Assembly: GCA_021204865.1 (NCBI GenBank)
Contig: JAJPYQ010000032.1
Span: 12,048 to 76,047 of the forward strand
DNA length: 64,000 nucleotides
Direction: 5' to 3'
Source of the DNA: Prevotellaceae bacterium
GTDB lineage: Bacteria > Bacteroidota > Bacteroidia > Bacteroidales > Bacteroidaceae
The notes under the pieces were generated by a model that was not told the DNA's origin, did not search any database, and saw only the letters and a program-made list of their open reading frames with translations. Below, piece by piece: positions 1 through 8,376 of the stretch; the first letter of the stretch is position 1; every line of letters begins with the position of its first letter. Made by a program: the position numbers and the translations under genes.

Positions 1-78
1 GCGGTCGCTCCGTCGGACCGTTCGCGGTCGCTCCGTCGGACCGTTCGCGGTCGCTCCGTCGGACCGTTCGCGGTCGCT
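1..78. repeat. Tandem array, 23-bp unit, about 3.4 copies
   Basis: Three identical 23-bp units beginning GCGGTCGCTCCGTCGGACCG, plus a 9-bp partial copy ending in GCGGTCGCT. The array starts at the window edge, so it may be longer. GCGGTCGCTAAG at its end recurs near 26198, beside another 23-bp array, and TCCGTCGGA is shared with that array. No coding function is seen. Confidence 0.9.
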
Positions 79-107
79 AAGTTAAGGCTCTCTGGTCAAG
101 GCGCAAG

Positions 108-138
108 AAAGGCCACACCCTGCGTGGGCGTGGCCTTT
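108..138 (-). terminator. Hairpin terminator after the nitroreductase gene
   Basis: Arms AAAGGCCACACCC and GGGCGTGGCCTTT flank a 5-nt loop. Read on the minus strand every position pairs, with one G-U wobble. It lies 30 bp past the nitroreductase stop. The U tract is only three bases, so termination strength is uncertain. Confidence 0.55.
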
Positions 139-167
139 GTGCGGCTCAGTTGAAGGCTATGCCAAGC

Positions 168-809
168 CTACTGCCAAGCGTCTCCGTCCCAAGTCTGAAG
201 GCGGATGTTCCCGGGCTTCCACTTGTCCTTCGGCTCAGGCTGCTCGTCGGGGTGGCCGATGGCGATGATGTTGAGCGGCACGAGGTTGGGGGGCAGGCGG
301 AGCAGCTCCCTCATGAACGTGACACGCTCCTCGATAGGGTGCACTCCGCACCACACTGCCCCGAGCCCAAGGGCGTGCGCCGCGAGCAGGAGGTTCTCCG
401 TGGCGGCCGAGGCGTCCTGCACCCAGTAGTCCTGCCCCTCGCCCTCGAAGGTGCTGCCGAGGTCGCCGCACACCACGATGGCGAGAGGGGCAGAGGCGAG
501 CATACGGGCGGTGTCTATCCGCCTCGGCACGCTGTCGAGTATGGCGCGGTCGGTGATTACCACGAAGCGCCAAGGCTGCAGGTTGCCCGCCGTGGGGGCA
601 GCCATGGCGGCGCGGAGAAGGGTCTCCACCGTGTCACGCCCCACCTCCTCGGGGGTGTACGCCCTGACGCTCGTGCGAGTGGCGATGGCTGTGAGCACCT
701 CCCGCCCTTCCTCTGAGGTCTTCACCTTGGGGAAGAGGCAGACCTTAATGAGCAGCGCCGCCACGGCAAGGCACAGCAGCGCGATGATGATGTTCTTCGT
801 CCTTTTCAT
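168..809 (-). CDS. Nitroreductase family protein, membrane-anchored
   Basis: A 213-aa flavin-dependent nitroreductase-fold protein. Residues 5-27 form one hydrophobic segment, so the enzyme is probably tethered to, or exported across, the inner membrane. The family pattern follows: RTSVRAYTPEEV near residue 46, then AAPTAGNLQPWRF, a typical FMN-phosphate-binding region, then GLGAVWCGV and the C-terminal NIIAIGHPDEQP. Such enzymes reduce nitro compounds, quinones or similar acceptors with NAD(P)H, and the substrate cannot be read from sequence. The gene lies 44 bp downstream of the PIN-toxin gene on the same strand and may be cotranscribed with it. A hairpin terminator follows. Confidence 0.85.
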   Translation of the reverse strand: MKRTKNIIIALLCLAVAALLIKVCLFPKVKTSEEGREVLTAIATRTSVRAYTPEEVGRDTVETLLRAAMAAPTAGNLQPWRFVVITDRAILDSVPRRIDTARMLASAPLAIVVCGDLGSTFEGEGQDYWVQDASAATENLLLAAHALGLGAVWCGVHPIEERVTFMRELLRLPPNLVPLNIIAIGHPDEQPEPKDKWKPGNIRLQTWDGDAWQ

Positions 810-853
810 ATCTGTGGGGTTAAGTGTGTTTCTCTTGGCTGCGGGCTATGCTC

Positions 854-1273
854 TCACCAGGTGTTAAGGTGGAACTCCAGCCCTTCGTGCCTGTACCTTG
901 GGAACATCCTGTCCGAGCTTACCAGCATAGTCCTGTCGGAGATAGCCTGCGCTATAATGAGGCGGTCGATGGGGTCTCTGTGATCCTCGTAAAGGGTCAG
1001 CGCCTCCTCCGCCCTGACGTGCTTCTCAGTGACGGGCTCCACCTTTATGCCGAACTCCTCGAGACGGTCGAGCACTCCCTCGTTCTTCCGCCACTCTTTG
1101 CTCCTCTTGATGTTTCCCTTAAGCACAAGGTCGACAAGCTCGTGAGCGCACGCCGCAGACGTGAACAAGACGTTCGCCTCGTCCGTCAGCAGAGCCATTG
1201 TGTCATTGTCAATGCGCCCGTGAACATCGTTAACCAAGAACACAAGGATGTTTGTGTCAAGGTAGAGCCTCAT
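854..1273 (-). CDS. PIN-domain toxin (VapC-like ribonuclease)
   Basis: A 139-aa PIN-domain protein. The acidic residues expected for the metal site are visible: Asp in LYLDTNIL at the N-terminus, Glu in the AHELV segment near residue 45, and Asp in HRDPIDRLIIAQA near residue 98, followed by SSD near the C-terminus. PIN toxins of the VapC group cut tRNA or rRNA when not held by their antitoxin. The start codon overlaps the stop of the 65-aa upstream gene by ATGA, the usual coupling for a toxin-antitoxin pair. The target RNA is unknown. Confidence 0.85.
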   Translation of the reverse strand: MRLYLDTNILVFLVNDVHGRIDNDTMALLTDEANVLFTSAACAHELVDLVLKGNIKRSKEWRKNEGVLDRLEEFGIKVEPVTEKHVRAEEALTLYEDHRDPIDRLIIAQAISDRTMLVSSDRMFPRYRHEGLEFHLNTW

Positions 1274-1467
1274 TTCATCACTGCTTTAAGGTTCTTGATT
1301 ATAAAATACTTCTTCTTCGGCTCGTTGCTGAAGATCCACTCCCCAAGCTTGTTCAGCTTTGGCACTCTTGCCCGCAGCTCCGCCCACTCCTCAGGCGTTC
1401 TCTTGTGCGGCTCACGGTTGATGTCGTTCACTTTCTCCTTCTTCATATCGCTCAGGTCTTTAATCAT
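1270..1467 (-). CDS. Small probable antitoxin partner of the PIN toxin
   Basis: A 65-aa, very basic and hydrophilic protein that ends in YFIIKNLKAVMK. I do not recognise an antitoxin family in it: there is no obvious ribbon-helix-helix, AbrB or Phd pattern. The call rests on position, because its stop overlaps the PIN-toxin start by ATGA, and on size. A second ATG at codon 8 could also be the start. It lies just downstream of the tRNA-His gene in the same direction and could receive read-through transcription from it. Confidence 0.55.
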   Translation of the reverse strand: MIKDLSDMKKEKVNDINREPHKRTPEEWAELRARVPKLNKLGEWIFSNEPKKKYFIIKNLKAVMK

Positions 1468-1515
1468 TTAAGGCAGTACAAGCGCCCCGACCTTTCGTCG
1501 CAGGCGCTTGCCCTT

Positions 1516-1591
1516 GGGTGGTTAGTGGGATTCGAACCCACGACATTCAGAACCACAATCTGACGCTCTAACCAGCTGAACTATAACCACC
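1516..1591 (-). tRNA. tRNA-His (GTG)
   Basis: Read on the minus strand, the acceptor arm GGTGGTTA pairs with TAACCACC. The D arm is GTTCAGCTGGTTAGAGC and the T arm is GTGGGTTCGAATCCCAC. The anticodon stem TCAGA/TCTGA encloses loop TTGTGGT, giving anticodon GTG. The extra 5' G opposite C73 is the histidine identity element. The 3' CCA is not encoded. Confidence 0.96.
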
Positions 1592-1611
1592 ATGTCTCTG
1601 GTTGACGGACG

Positions 1612-1642
1612 CGAAGGTAAGCCTTTAGCTTGAGACCGCCAA
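1612..1642 (-). promoter_or_regulatory. Bacteroidota-type promoter of tRNA-His
   Basis: On the minus strand a -33 TTG (1640-1642) is followed by exactly 20 nt and then the -7 box TACCTTCG (1612-1619), about 20 bp before the tRNA 5' end. This shows that TACCTTCG, not only TAnnTTTG, is a working -7 form here. That matters for reading the leader promoters at 59.7 and 64 kb. Confidence 0.7.
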
Positions 1643-1654
1643 GGGAAAGGCGAC

Positions 1655-2533
1655 TTATTTGTAGTACTCCCGCTTGCCCGCGGCGAGGGTGTTGAGCATA
1701 AGCATGCAGATGGTCATCGGCCCCACGCCCCCGGGCACGGGGGTTATGAAGCTGCACAAGGGGGCTACCTCGTCGAACTTCACGTCGCCCGTGAGGCGGT
1801 AGCCTGTCTTGCGTGAAGGGTCGGGCACACGGGTCGTGCCAACGTCGATGACCACGCAGCCGGGCTTCACCATATCAGCCCTAAGGAACTCGGGCTGCCC
1901 TATGGCTGCGATGATGATGTCCGCCCTCTGGCACTCCTCCCTTAGCGTCGGGCTTTGGCTGTGGCAGACGGTGACCGTGGAGTTCCCCCACTGCTTCTGC
2001 ATCATAAGCTGAGCCATCGGCTTGCCAACTATGTTGCTGCGCCCGAGGATGACGCACTTCTTTCCCTTCGTCTCAACGCCGTAGCGGCGCAGCAGGGTGA
2101 GTATGCCCAGAGGCGTGGCGCTGATGAACGCCGGCAAGCCTATTGCCATCCTTCCCACGTTGACGGGGTGGAAGCCGTCCACGTCCTTGCGGTAGTCGAT
2201 AGCCTCGATGACCCGCTGCTCGCTGATGTGCCTTGGCAGGGGCAGCTGCACGATGAAGCCGTCAACGTCCGTGTCGGTGTTAAGCTCGCCTATCTTGCGC
2301 AGCAGCTCCTCCTCCGTTACATCCTCCTCGAAGCGCACCAGCGTGCTCTTAAAGCCACAGACCCCGCAAGCCACCACCTTGTTGCGCACGTAGGTCTCGC
2401 TCCCCCCGTCGTGCCCCACCAGTATGGCCGCCAGATGAGGCTGCTTGCCTCCCTTGGCGACTATCTCGTCCACCTCAGCCCTTATCTCTTCCTTAATCTT
2501 TGCGGCCGTAGCCTTACCGTCTATCAGTTCCAT
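1655..2533 (-). CDS. folD: Bifunctional methylenetetrahydrofolate dehydrogenase / cyclohydrolase
   Basis: FolD (292 aa, normal length) interconverts 5,10-methylene-, 5,10-methenyl- and 10-formyl-tetrahydrofolate in the cytosol. It supplies one-carbon units for purines and for initiator tRNA formylation. The signature segment [12 protein letters not shown] with the catalytic Lys is near residue 50. [11 protein letters not shown] follows near residue 95, and the NADP-binding stretch [13 protein letters not shown] near 165. [17 protein letters not shown] is near the C-terminus. The gene starts 18 bp after ffh on the same strand and is probably cotranscribed with it. Confidence 0.97.
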   Translation of the reverse strand: MELIDGKATAAKIKEEIRAEVDEIVAKGGKQPHLAAILVGHDGGSETYVRNKVVACGVCGFKSTLVRFEEDVTEEELLRKIGELNTDTDVDGFIVQLPLPRHISEQRVIEAIDYRKDVDGFHPVNVGRMAIGLPAFISATPLGILTLLRRYGVETKGKKCVILGRSNIVGKPMAQLMMQKQWGNSTVTVCHSQSPTLREECQRADIIIAAIGQPEFLRADMVKPGCVVIDVGTTRVPDPSRKTGYRLTGDVKFDEVAPLCSFITPVPGGVGPMTICMLMLNTLAAGKREYYK

Positions 2534-2551
2534 ATTGTGTGCTTTAGTTAT

Positions 2552-3892
2552 TCAACGCCTTCCCCTTTGCATCTGAGCAGCCTTCTTCATAAACCCAGGG
2601 TCGGTGGCGGTCTTGAGCATCTTCCTCATCTGGTCGAACTGCTTGATAAGGCGGTTCACCTCCTGTATGTCCCTGCCGCTTCCCTTGGCTATGCGCAGGC
2701 GTCGGCTTGAGTTGAGGATGGCGGGGTTCTCCCTCTCCTTAGGTGTCATGCTCAGGATGATGGCTTCCGTTCCCTTGAAGGCGTTGTCGTCTATCTCCAC
2801 GTCCTTCAACGCCTTGCCAACGCCTGGTATCATACTTGCCAGCTCCTTTATGTTACCCATCTTCTTCACCTGCTGTATCTGCTTGTAGAAGTCCCAGAAG
2901 TCGAACTTGTTCCGCTTTATCTTAGCCTCGAGTTTCCTTGCCTCCTTCTCGTCGAACTGCTCCTGCGCCCTCTCAACGAGCGAGACGATGTCTCCCATAC
3001 CGAGGATGCGGTCTGCCATACGCTGGGGGTGGAAGAGGTCTATCGCCTCCATCTTCTCGCCAGTGCCGATGAACTTGATGGGCTTCTGCACGACGGAGCG
3101 GATGGTTATGGCCGCTCCTCCTCGTGTGTCTCCGTCAAGCTTGGTCAGCACCACGCCTGTGTAGTCGAGCCTCTCGTTGAACTCCTTCGCCGTGTTCACA
3201 GCGTCCTGCCCTGTCATTGCGTCTACCACGAAGAGCGTCTCCTCAGGGTTCGTCGCCTCCTTGATGTCGCTTATCTGCCGCATCAGCTCTTCGTCGATGG
3301 CGAGGCGGCCAGCCGTGTCAACGATAACCACGTCGTTAGCCTTCGCCCTTGCCTCCCCGATAGCATTAAGGGCAACCTGCACGGGGTCGGTCGCCCCTTC
3401 CTCAATGTGCACAGGCACGCCCACCTGCTCTGCCAGCACCCTCAGCTGCTCCATAGCCGCCGGGCGGAAGGTGTCGCAGGCGGCAAGCAAGGGTCGCTTT
3501 GCCCGCTTCTCCTTCAGCAGCTTGGCGAGCTTGGCGCTGAACGTAGTCTTGCCAGAGCCGTTCAGCCCAGCCATCAGTATCACCGAAGGGTTGCCCGCCC
3601 TGCCCGTCACCGTTAGCTCGGCAGTCTCGCCTCCCATCAGCGCCGCCAGCTCGTCGTGTACTATCTTCACCATCATCTGCCCTGGCTTGACGGCGGTGAG
3701 CACGTTCTGTCCCAATGCCTTCTGCTTGACGGTGTCGGTGAAGGTCTTAGCCACCTTGTAGCTCACGTCAGCGTCGAGTAGAGAGCGGCGCACCTCCTTC
3801 AGCGTCTCGGCGACGTTTATCTCCGTTATCTTGCCCTCGCCCTTGAGTATCTTGAACGAGCGCTCCAGCCTTTCGCTTAAGTTCTCAAACAT
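2552..3892 (-). CDS. ffh: Signal recognition particle GTPase Ffh (SRP54)
   Basis: Ffh (446 aa) binds signal peptides and 4.5S RNA and docks with FtsY to deliver inner-membrane proteins. The N domain starts [13 protein letters not shown]. The GTPase G1 motif is [14 protein letters not shown] near residue 105, followed by [17 protein letters not shown] and [11 protein letters not shown] methionine-rich M domain closes the protein. The ORF track extends 42 codons upstream, but that stretch contains the -7 box TACCTTTG at 3922-3929 and does not resemble the family. I therefore use the internal ATG at 3892. Confidence 0.97.
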   Translation of the reverse strand: MFENLSERLERSFKILKGEGKITEINVAETLKEVRRSLLDADVSYKVAKTFTDTVKQKALGQNVLTAVKPGQMMVKIVHDELAALMGGETAELTVTGRAGNPSVILMAGLNGSGKTTFSAKLAKLLKEKRAKRPLLAACDTFRPAAMEQLRVLAEQVGVPVHIEEGATDPVQVALNAIGEARAKANDVVIVDTAGRLAIDEELMRQISDIKEATNPEETLFVVDAMTGQDAVNTAKEFNERLDYTGVVLTKLDGDTRGGAAITIRSVVQKPIKFIGTGEKMEAIDLFHPQRMADRILGMGDIVSLVERAQEQFDEKEARKLEAKIKRNKFDFWDFYKQIQQVKKMGNIKELASMIPGVGKALKDVEIDDNAFKGTEAIILSMTPKERENPAILNSSRRLRIAKGSGRDIQEVNRLIKQFDQMRKMLKTATDPGFMKKAAQMQRGRR

Positions 3893-3921
3893 TTTCCCTT
3901 GCGTCTTACGGTTTACGGCGG

Positions 3922-3959
3922 CAAAGGTAAGCAGTTTATGTGAGAAATGCCTAACTTTG
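3922..3959. promoter_or_regulatory. Divergent promoters for ffh and queF
   Basis: Within the 76-bp gap between ffh and queF are two opposed -7 boxes. TACCTTTG on the minus strand (3922-3929) serves ffh. TAACTTTG on the plus strand (3952-3959) lies 10 bp before the queF ATG, which implies a very short 5' leader. I do not see a clean -33 TTG for either. Confidence 0.6.
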
Positions 3960-3968
3960 CCTGCGAAT

Positions 3969-4439
3969 ATGAAGAACGAGAGCAGGAAGGACGAGGGGCT
4001 GCGTGCCTTGGGGAGCAAGACGACGTACCGGCAAGACTATGCCCCCGAGGTGCTTGAGACGTTCGAGAACCGCCACCGTGAGAACGACTACTGGGTAGTG
4101 CTCCGCTGCCCCGAGTTCACCAGCCTTTGCCCGATAACAGGGCAGCCTGACTTCGCGGAGATAGTCATCCGCTACCTGCCCGATGTGCGGATGGTGGAGA
4201 GCAAGAGCCTTAAGCTGTACCTCTTCAGCTACCGCAACCACGGCGACTTCCACGAGGACTGCGTGAACAAGATAATGAAGGACCTCGTCGCCCTGATGCA
4301 GCCACGTTACATCGAGGTGGAGGGGCGCTTCCGCCCTCGGGGAGGGATAAGCATCCACCCCTTCGCCAACTACGGGCAGCCCGGCACCAAGTATGAGGAG
4401 ATGGCTGCCCAGCGGCTGCTTCACTATCAGCTCAACTAA
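3969..4439 (+). CDS. queF: NADPH-dependent preQ0 reductase
   Basis: QueF of the short, single-domain type (156 aa) reduces the nitrile of 7-cyano-7-deazaguanine to preQ1 in queuosine tRNA modification. The catalytic Cys lies in [17 protein letters not shown] near residue 53, and the substrate-binding Glu in [11 protein letters not shown] follows about 25 residues later. [14 protein letters not shown] is the family's C-terminal motif. The ATG at 3969 ([10 protein letters not shown]) is preferred to the longer ORF because the promoter box lies inside the extension. DUF4236 follows after 18 bp. Confidence 0.95.
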   Translation: MKNESRKDEGLRALGSKTTYRQDYAPEVLETFENRHRENDYWVVLRCPEFTSLCPITGQPDFAEIVIRYLPDVRMVESKSLKLYLFSYRNHGDFHEDCVNKIMKDLVALMQPRYIEVEGRFRPRGGISIHPFANYGQPGTKYEEMAAQRLLHYQLN

Positions 4440-4457
4440 GACTAACCACAGAATACC

Positions 4458-5477
4458 ATGGGCATCAACTACAGGAGGAGGATAAGGCTGTTCCCCGGCG
4501 TTACCCTTAACATCAGCAAGCGGGGCATAAGCACCACCGTCGGCAAGAAGGGGATGAGCGTGAACGTCGGCAGCAAGGGGGCTTACCTCAACACGGGGCT
4601 GCCCGGCACGGGCGTCTACAGCAGGAAGAAGCTTTCGGGCGCGGGCAGCGGCAGTCAGCAGAGTACGGGAGGCTGCCTCCCGGGCGTAGGCTGCTGGTCG
4701 GCAGTGGCCTTGTTCATCGGCATCCTCGTCATACTGTACGCCCTCATCCTCATGGGCAGCGGCGTGGACGGACCGCTCCCCCTTGTCCTCACCATCGGCA
4801 TACTGCTCACGCTGCCCTTCTTCGTCAGTCTCATCAGCCACGGCTCAGGGTCATCGGCCGCCGAGGACATCCCCGACCCCCTCTTCCAGCAGATAGTCCT
4901 GGCCGTGGACGAGCTCTTCGAGTTCCTGCGCTCGCTGGCGAGGAAGCGCAAGCTGCTTGGCTCGATAGGCATCAACGTCGCAAGCACTGGCAAGTCCATC
5001 ACGGGCAGGGACAGGGGCTACTCCATCGACATAAGGATCGCCGTCCCAGCCCATACTGACCTGCTGAGGGTGTACAAGGGTCTCGGCTACGATGTCCATA
5101 GTAACACCGCCGAGAGCGTCGCCCTTGCCCTTTTCTCCATCCGGATGTTGAGGGTCAGCAAGGGGTTAGGGGAGGTGACTGAGCAGATGCTCCGTGGGAA
5201 GTTCTGGGAGGCAGCGCAGGGTGTCATCGAATCCACCGAATGCTACAAGTACGAGGGAGCGGACGACGTGCTCATCCTTGCGGATACACTCGAGAAGGCG
5301 GACGTCGACAAGAGCCTCGCGCCGCGGTACCTGACCCTCCTGCGCAACCTCTCGTCACTGCTCGCGCAGGTGAGCCCGGAGGCGACGCCCGAGGAGACAG
5401 CCTACCTCGACAGCTTGCAGCGGCAGATCGACGCGCTCTCAGGCGAAGGGGAGCAGCAGCCGCCAACCGAGGGTTGA
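4458..5477 (+). CDS. DUF4236-domain membrane protein
   Basis: A 339-aa protein. Residues 1-55 match the DUF4236 pattern: YRRRIRLFPGVTLNISKRG, then TVGKKGMSVNVGSKGAYLN and GLPGTGVYSRKKL. Two hydrophobic segments follow near residues 75-102 and 103-120. The soluble remainder of about 215 aa has no motif I recognise. The last codons (QQPPTEG) and the stop are encoded by CAACCGAGGGTTGA, which is shared with the dispersed repeat inside the fusion gene at 18904, so the C-terminus may have been changed by that repeat. A broken DUF4236 copy lies downstream. The role is unknown. Confidence 0.75.
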   Translation: MGINYRRRIRLFPGVTLNISKRGISTTVGKKGMSVNVGSKGAYLNTGLPGTGVYSRKKLSGAGSGSQQSTGGCLPGVGCWSAVALFIGILVILYALILMGSGVDGPLPLVLTIGILLTLPFFVSLISHGSGSSAAEDIPDPLFQQIVLAVDELFEFLRSLARKRKLLGSIGINVASTGKSITGRDRGYSIDIRIAVPAHTDLLRVYKGLGYDVHSNTAESVALALFSIRMLRVSKGLGEVTEQMLRGKFWEAAQGVIESTECYKYEGADDVLILADTLEKADVDKSLAPRYLTLLRNLSSLLAQVSPEATPEETAYLDSLQRQIDALSGEGEQQPPTEG

Positions 5478-5506
5478 GGGCACGACCCACCGTGGGTTGT
5501 CACGAA

Positions 5507-5598
5507 AACCAGCCGCTCCTTCTTGCAAGAACCAGCCGCTCCTCTTTGTAACAACCAGCCGCTCCTTCTTGCAACAACCAGCCGCTCCTTTTTGGCAA
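5507..5598. repeat. Tandem array, 23-bp unit, four copies
   Basis: Four units starting AACCAGCCGCTCCT begin at 5507, 5530, 5553 and 5576, a strict 23-bp period. The reverse complement of the same 12-mer core, CCAGCCGCTCCT, forms the array at 38401-38465. It fills the gap after the DUF4236 gene. Confidence 0.9.
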
Positions 5599-5717
5599 AG
5601 GGTACGGGTGGATATTTCCCTGTTTCATGGTGGCTTTTTCCGTCCCCTTGCTGTGCGTATTCAAATATTCCCTACCTTTTCGTCAATGTTCTAATATCGC
5701 ACGAAAATATCACAGCT

Positions 5718-5829
5718 ATGAGTATCAATTTCAGAAAGAGAATGAAGCTGCTACCCCGGCATCACCCTTAACTTCAGCAAGCGAGGTGTAAGCACCACCT
5801 TTGGCAAGAAGGGGATGCTTCTGGTTTAA
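5718..5829 (+). pseudogene. Broken second DUF4236 gene
   Basis: The ATG at 5718 gives MSINFRKRMKLLPRHHP and a stop. Shifting one base after CTGCTACC restores GITLNFSKRGVSTTFGKKGM, which is clearly the DUF4236 start and parallels the intact gene at 4458. That frame stops at about 5829. It reads as a tandem duplicate disabled by a one-base frameshift and further erosion. From 5830 to 6082 a further stretch with an open reading direction ends near 6005, but I see no confident gene there. Confidence 0.7.
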
Positions 5830-6082
5830 CGGGGGCTGCTGGTCGGCATTGGGATGGACGGCACTGGAGACGCGGAGCTCGACTCCTCCCTCGCGATGCG
5901 GGTAGGAGGGTCGATGTTCTCGGTGGGCGCAGTGATGCTGCTCTTGAGGCTTGTGCTGAGAGGCGGCTCAGGCGCACGTGGCGGGTCAAAAATTCCAGGC
6001 AATTAAGACCACAACCATTAAAGGGTTACGCCAACAACCCCTAAGGGTCTTCCGCGGCTCTTACTATATATATTAAGGAATG

Positions 6083-6790
6083 TCAGCTTAGGCTCTCGAA
6101 GTAGCTCTCAAGGGCTTCTTTCGCCGAGCCGTCCCCGCCCCGGAGGTCTTGGATGAGCCGTCCCCGCTCCATAAGGGCTATGCGCTGGCTGATGTCGACG
6201 GTATGCTGGAGGTTGTGGCTGCTCACGAGGATGGTTGCCCGCCTGTCGCGGTTATACTCCACGAGCAGTCGCTTCAGGGCGATCTGGCTGCCGGGGTCGA
6301 GGAAGTTGAACGGCTCGTCGAGGATGAGCACGCTGGGTCTTTGCAGGAGCGCTGCCACGATGCCTACCTTCTGCTTCAGTCCCGACGAGAGGTCGCGGAT
6401 GTACTTGCCCTCGTCCTCAATCTCCGCCTTGGTGAAGGGTCGCAAGAGGCGCAGCTGTTCACTTAAGTCGCTGTCACTTATGCCCGAGACCCGCGCCACA
6501 AAGCGGAAGAACTCCATCGGGGTTAGGTAGTCGATGAGGAAGCTCTCGTCGAGGAACGCTCCCACGTCTCCCTTCCACGCCTCTGAGCGTGCCACGTCGG
6601 TGCCGCCGATGGTCACCGTGCCTGTGTCCGGCTTCGACAGGTCGAGCATCAGGCGGAAGAGCGTGCTCTTGCCAGCACCGTTGTTCCCGACAAGGCCGAA
6701 CAGCGTGCCGCTCTCTATCTCGAAGTGCGGCACGTCGACGGCGGTCTTCTCCCCATACGTCTTCCTGAGCTGGTCAAGTACTATCTTCAT
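6083..6790 (-). CDS. ABC transporter ATP-binding protein
   Basis: A 235-aa ABC ATPase. Walker A is GNNGAGKST near residue 35, the signature LSSGLKQKV is near 135, Walker B is VLILDEPFNFLDP near 155, and the H-loop is SSHNL near 190. The DUF5687 membrane protein ends 15 bp upstream on the same strand and is the likely permease partner, making a two-gene exporter. The substrate is unknown. It is the last gene of the ftsK-lolA-trxB-DUF5687 run. Confidence 0.92.
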   Translation of the reverse strand: MKIVLDQLRKTYGEKTAVDVPHFEIESGTLFGLVGNNGAGKSTLFRLMLDLSKPDTGTVTIGGTDVARSEAWKGDVGAFLDESFLIDYLTPMEFFRFVARVSGISDSDLSEQLRLLRPFTKAEIEDEGKYIRDLSSGLKQKVGIVAALLQRPSVLILDEPFNFLDPGSQIALKRLLVEYNRDRRATILVSSHNLQHTVDISQRIALMERGRLIQDLRGGDGSAKEALESYFESLS

Positions 6791-6805
6791 CTTCTGTCTT
6801 GTGTG

Positions 6806-8296
6806 TCAAGCGTTACGGGTAGCCCTGAAGCCCTCCATAATGTAGTGGCGGCGCAGCATGAAGCGTCGGTATACGCTGCGTATCCAGAGGCGGTGCGTGG
6901 CGATGCCGACTACACCGAGGGCGCTCATAACGAGGTACGCCCCCGTCTGGCCAAGGCACAGCACAAGCAGCCTCTCGGCTCCCAGCGAGCCGAAGAAGAC
7001 GCAAAGGCTCGCCACCTGCCTCGAGGCTGTGCCTCGCTGTGCGCTGAGCCCCCCGTTGAGGCGCAGCGTGTGGCGGTTGAAGGCAGCCATCTGGAACGTC
7101 AGGGGGTAGAGGCAGCCCGCGGTGAAGAGCATGAACGAGAGGCTCATAAGCGGGGGCTGCTTGCCCTGCAGCTCGAGGGGGAGCATCACGAGGGCAGGCA
7201 GGAGCAGCAGCGTGCAGTTGAAGTAGTACTTAGCCCTTAGCAGCCACTCCACGCTCTCCCTCCTCACCATCAGACAGTCTATATAGTTGCCCTCGTGGCA
7301 CATTATGTCCAGCAGCGTCACCGCCCCGAGCACGGCATAGGCGTAGAGGCAGATGAAGGAGGTCATGAAGGCGTTGTCGTACAGGTCGGAGAAGTATTGC
7401 ACGAGGGCGAGCACCACCATTGTGCCGATGCCAGCGAGGAAGGTGACGCGCGGGTTCTTGTTCCGTAGCCTGAGCCTGAGCTCCAGCTTAAGGTACTCCC
7501 CAACGATGCCGAGGCGGCCAAGGGCGCTTAGCCTGCTGTGCGTGTGTTCACCTCCCGTGTCCTCCCTTGCCGTCTCAAGGCGGACCATAGGCAGCTGCAC
7601 CCTATAGTTGAGCAGATAGCAAAGGGCAGCCGCCACTGCGAGCGACAGCAGGGGCAGGGGCTGCCACAAGGCGCAGCCGTGCAACAGCTCACGGCAGGGC
7701 ATGACGAGAGGTCTGCCTCCCACGTTTAGCAGCAAGGCTAAGCTGAGGTGCAGGGCAACGGGCAGGAGGCACCATAGCAGACGCTTAAGGCAGAGCGCCC
7801 TCACCAGCAGGTAGAACAGACTGTTGCACACGAAGAGCAGCCACCACCCAAGCAGCCAGCCCGCGAAGCCTACCCACCCGAGCAGGGGCAGGACACCTAT
7901 GACGGCGAACGGCACGAGCAGGAAGCCCCAGAAGAGATTGCCAGGCGAGAGCGCCGCCCGCAAGAGGTGAGTGTGCATGAGGAACGACCGCTTGACTGGC
8001 AGCAGGGCGTACTCTCGTGTCCGTTGCGCCGGTGTGTCCTGCAGGACGAAGCGCAGCCAGAAGTCGACGATAAGGATGTAGGGGAACGCCCCGTCGAGCC
8101 TGTGCATAGCCGCCACACCGCCTCCCCGCCACTCGAGGGGAAGCGCCACGCCCAGCAGCAGGAGCATTGCGGCGTAGTAGGCGAAGAGGAAGAAGAGGAA
8201 GAACTTAGTGAAGCGGTTGCGGGTGAAGAGGGGATGCCTGCGTGAGCGAAGCCTTTCGTTCTGGGCGAGCAGCTTGTAGAGCGCGTAGGCTTTCAT
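6806..8296 (-). CDS. DUF5687 family multi-pass membrane protein, probable ABC permease
   Basis: A 496-aa protein with many hydrophobic segments. A cytoplasmic basic start (LRSRRHPLFTRNRF) is followed by a first helix, FFLFFLFAYYAAMLLLLGVAL, then by helical pairs across the whole length. This layout and the YALLPVKRSFLMHTHLL segment match the DUF5687 family as I know it. Immediate pairing with an ABC ATPase (15-bp gap) supports a permease role. It begins 26 bp after trxB. Confidence 0.75.
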   Translation of the reverse strand: MKAYALYKLLAQNERLRSRRHPLFTRNRFTKFFLFFLFAYYAAMLLLLGVALPLEWRGGGVAAMHRLDGAFPYILIVDFWLRFVLQDTPAQRTREYALLPVKRSFLMHTHLLRAALSPGNLFWGFLLVPFAVIGVLPLLGWVGFAGWLLGWWLLFVCNSLFYLLVRALCLKRLLWCLLPVALHLSLALLLNVGGRPLVMPCRELLHGCALWQPLPLLSLAVAAALCYLLNYRVQLPMVRLETAREDTGGEHTHSRLSALGRLGIVGEYLKLELRLRLRNKNPRVTFLAGIGTMVVLALVQYFSDLYDNAFMTSFICLYAYAVLGAVTLLDIMCHEGNYIDCLMVRRESVEWLLRAKYYFNCTLLLLPALVMLPLELQGKQPPLMSLSFMLFTAGCLYPLTFQMAAFNRHTLRLNGGLSAQRGTASRQVASLCVFFGSLGAERLLVLCLGQTGAYLVMSALGVVGIATHRLWIRSVYRRFMLRRHYIMEGFRATRNA

Positions 8297-8319
8297 CTAT
8301 GAGATTGCAAGCGTAGCTT

Positions 8320-8376
8320 GCTTCAAAAAGTGCCGGAGGTACTTAAGATGGATAGCCGTGGGTTGCAACCCACGGA
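8320..8376 (-). repeat. 57-bp dispersed repeat overlapping the trxB 3' end
   Basis: Read on the minus strand, this segment starts GGGTTGCAACCCACGGCTAT and ends near CTTTTTGAAGCA. It aligns without gaps to 18911-18966 on the plus strand, with roughly a dozen differences. It begins with a palindromic GGGTTGCAACCC core. Here it supplies the last codons and the TGA stop of trxB. A related fragment is seen at 5464-5500. Confidence 0.8.

Noticed and set aside
3893-4018. N-terminal extension of ffh in the ORF track
   Set aside because: Contains the promoter box and overlaps queF; the family starts at [13 protein letters not shown].
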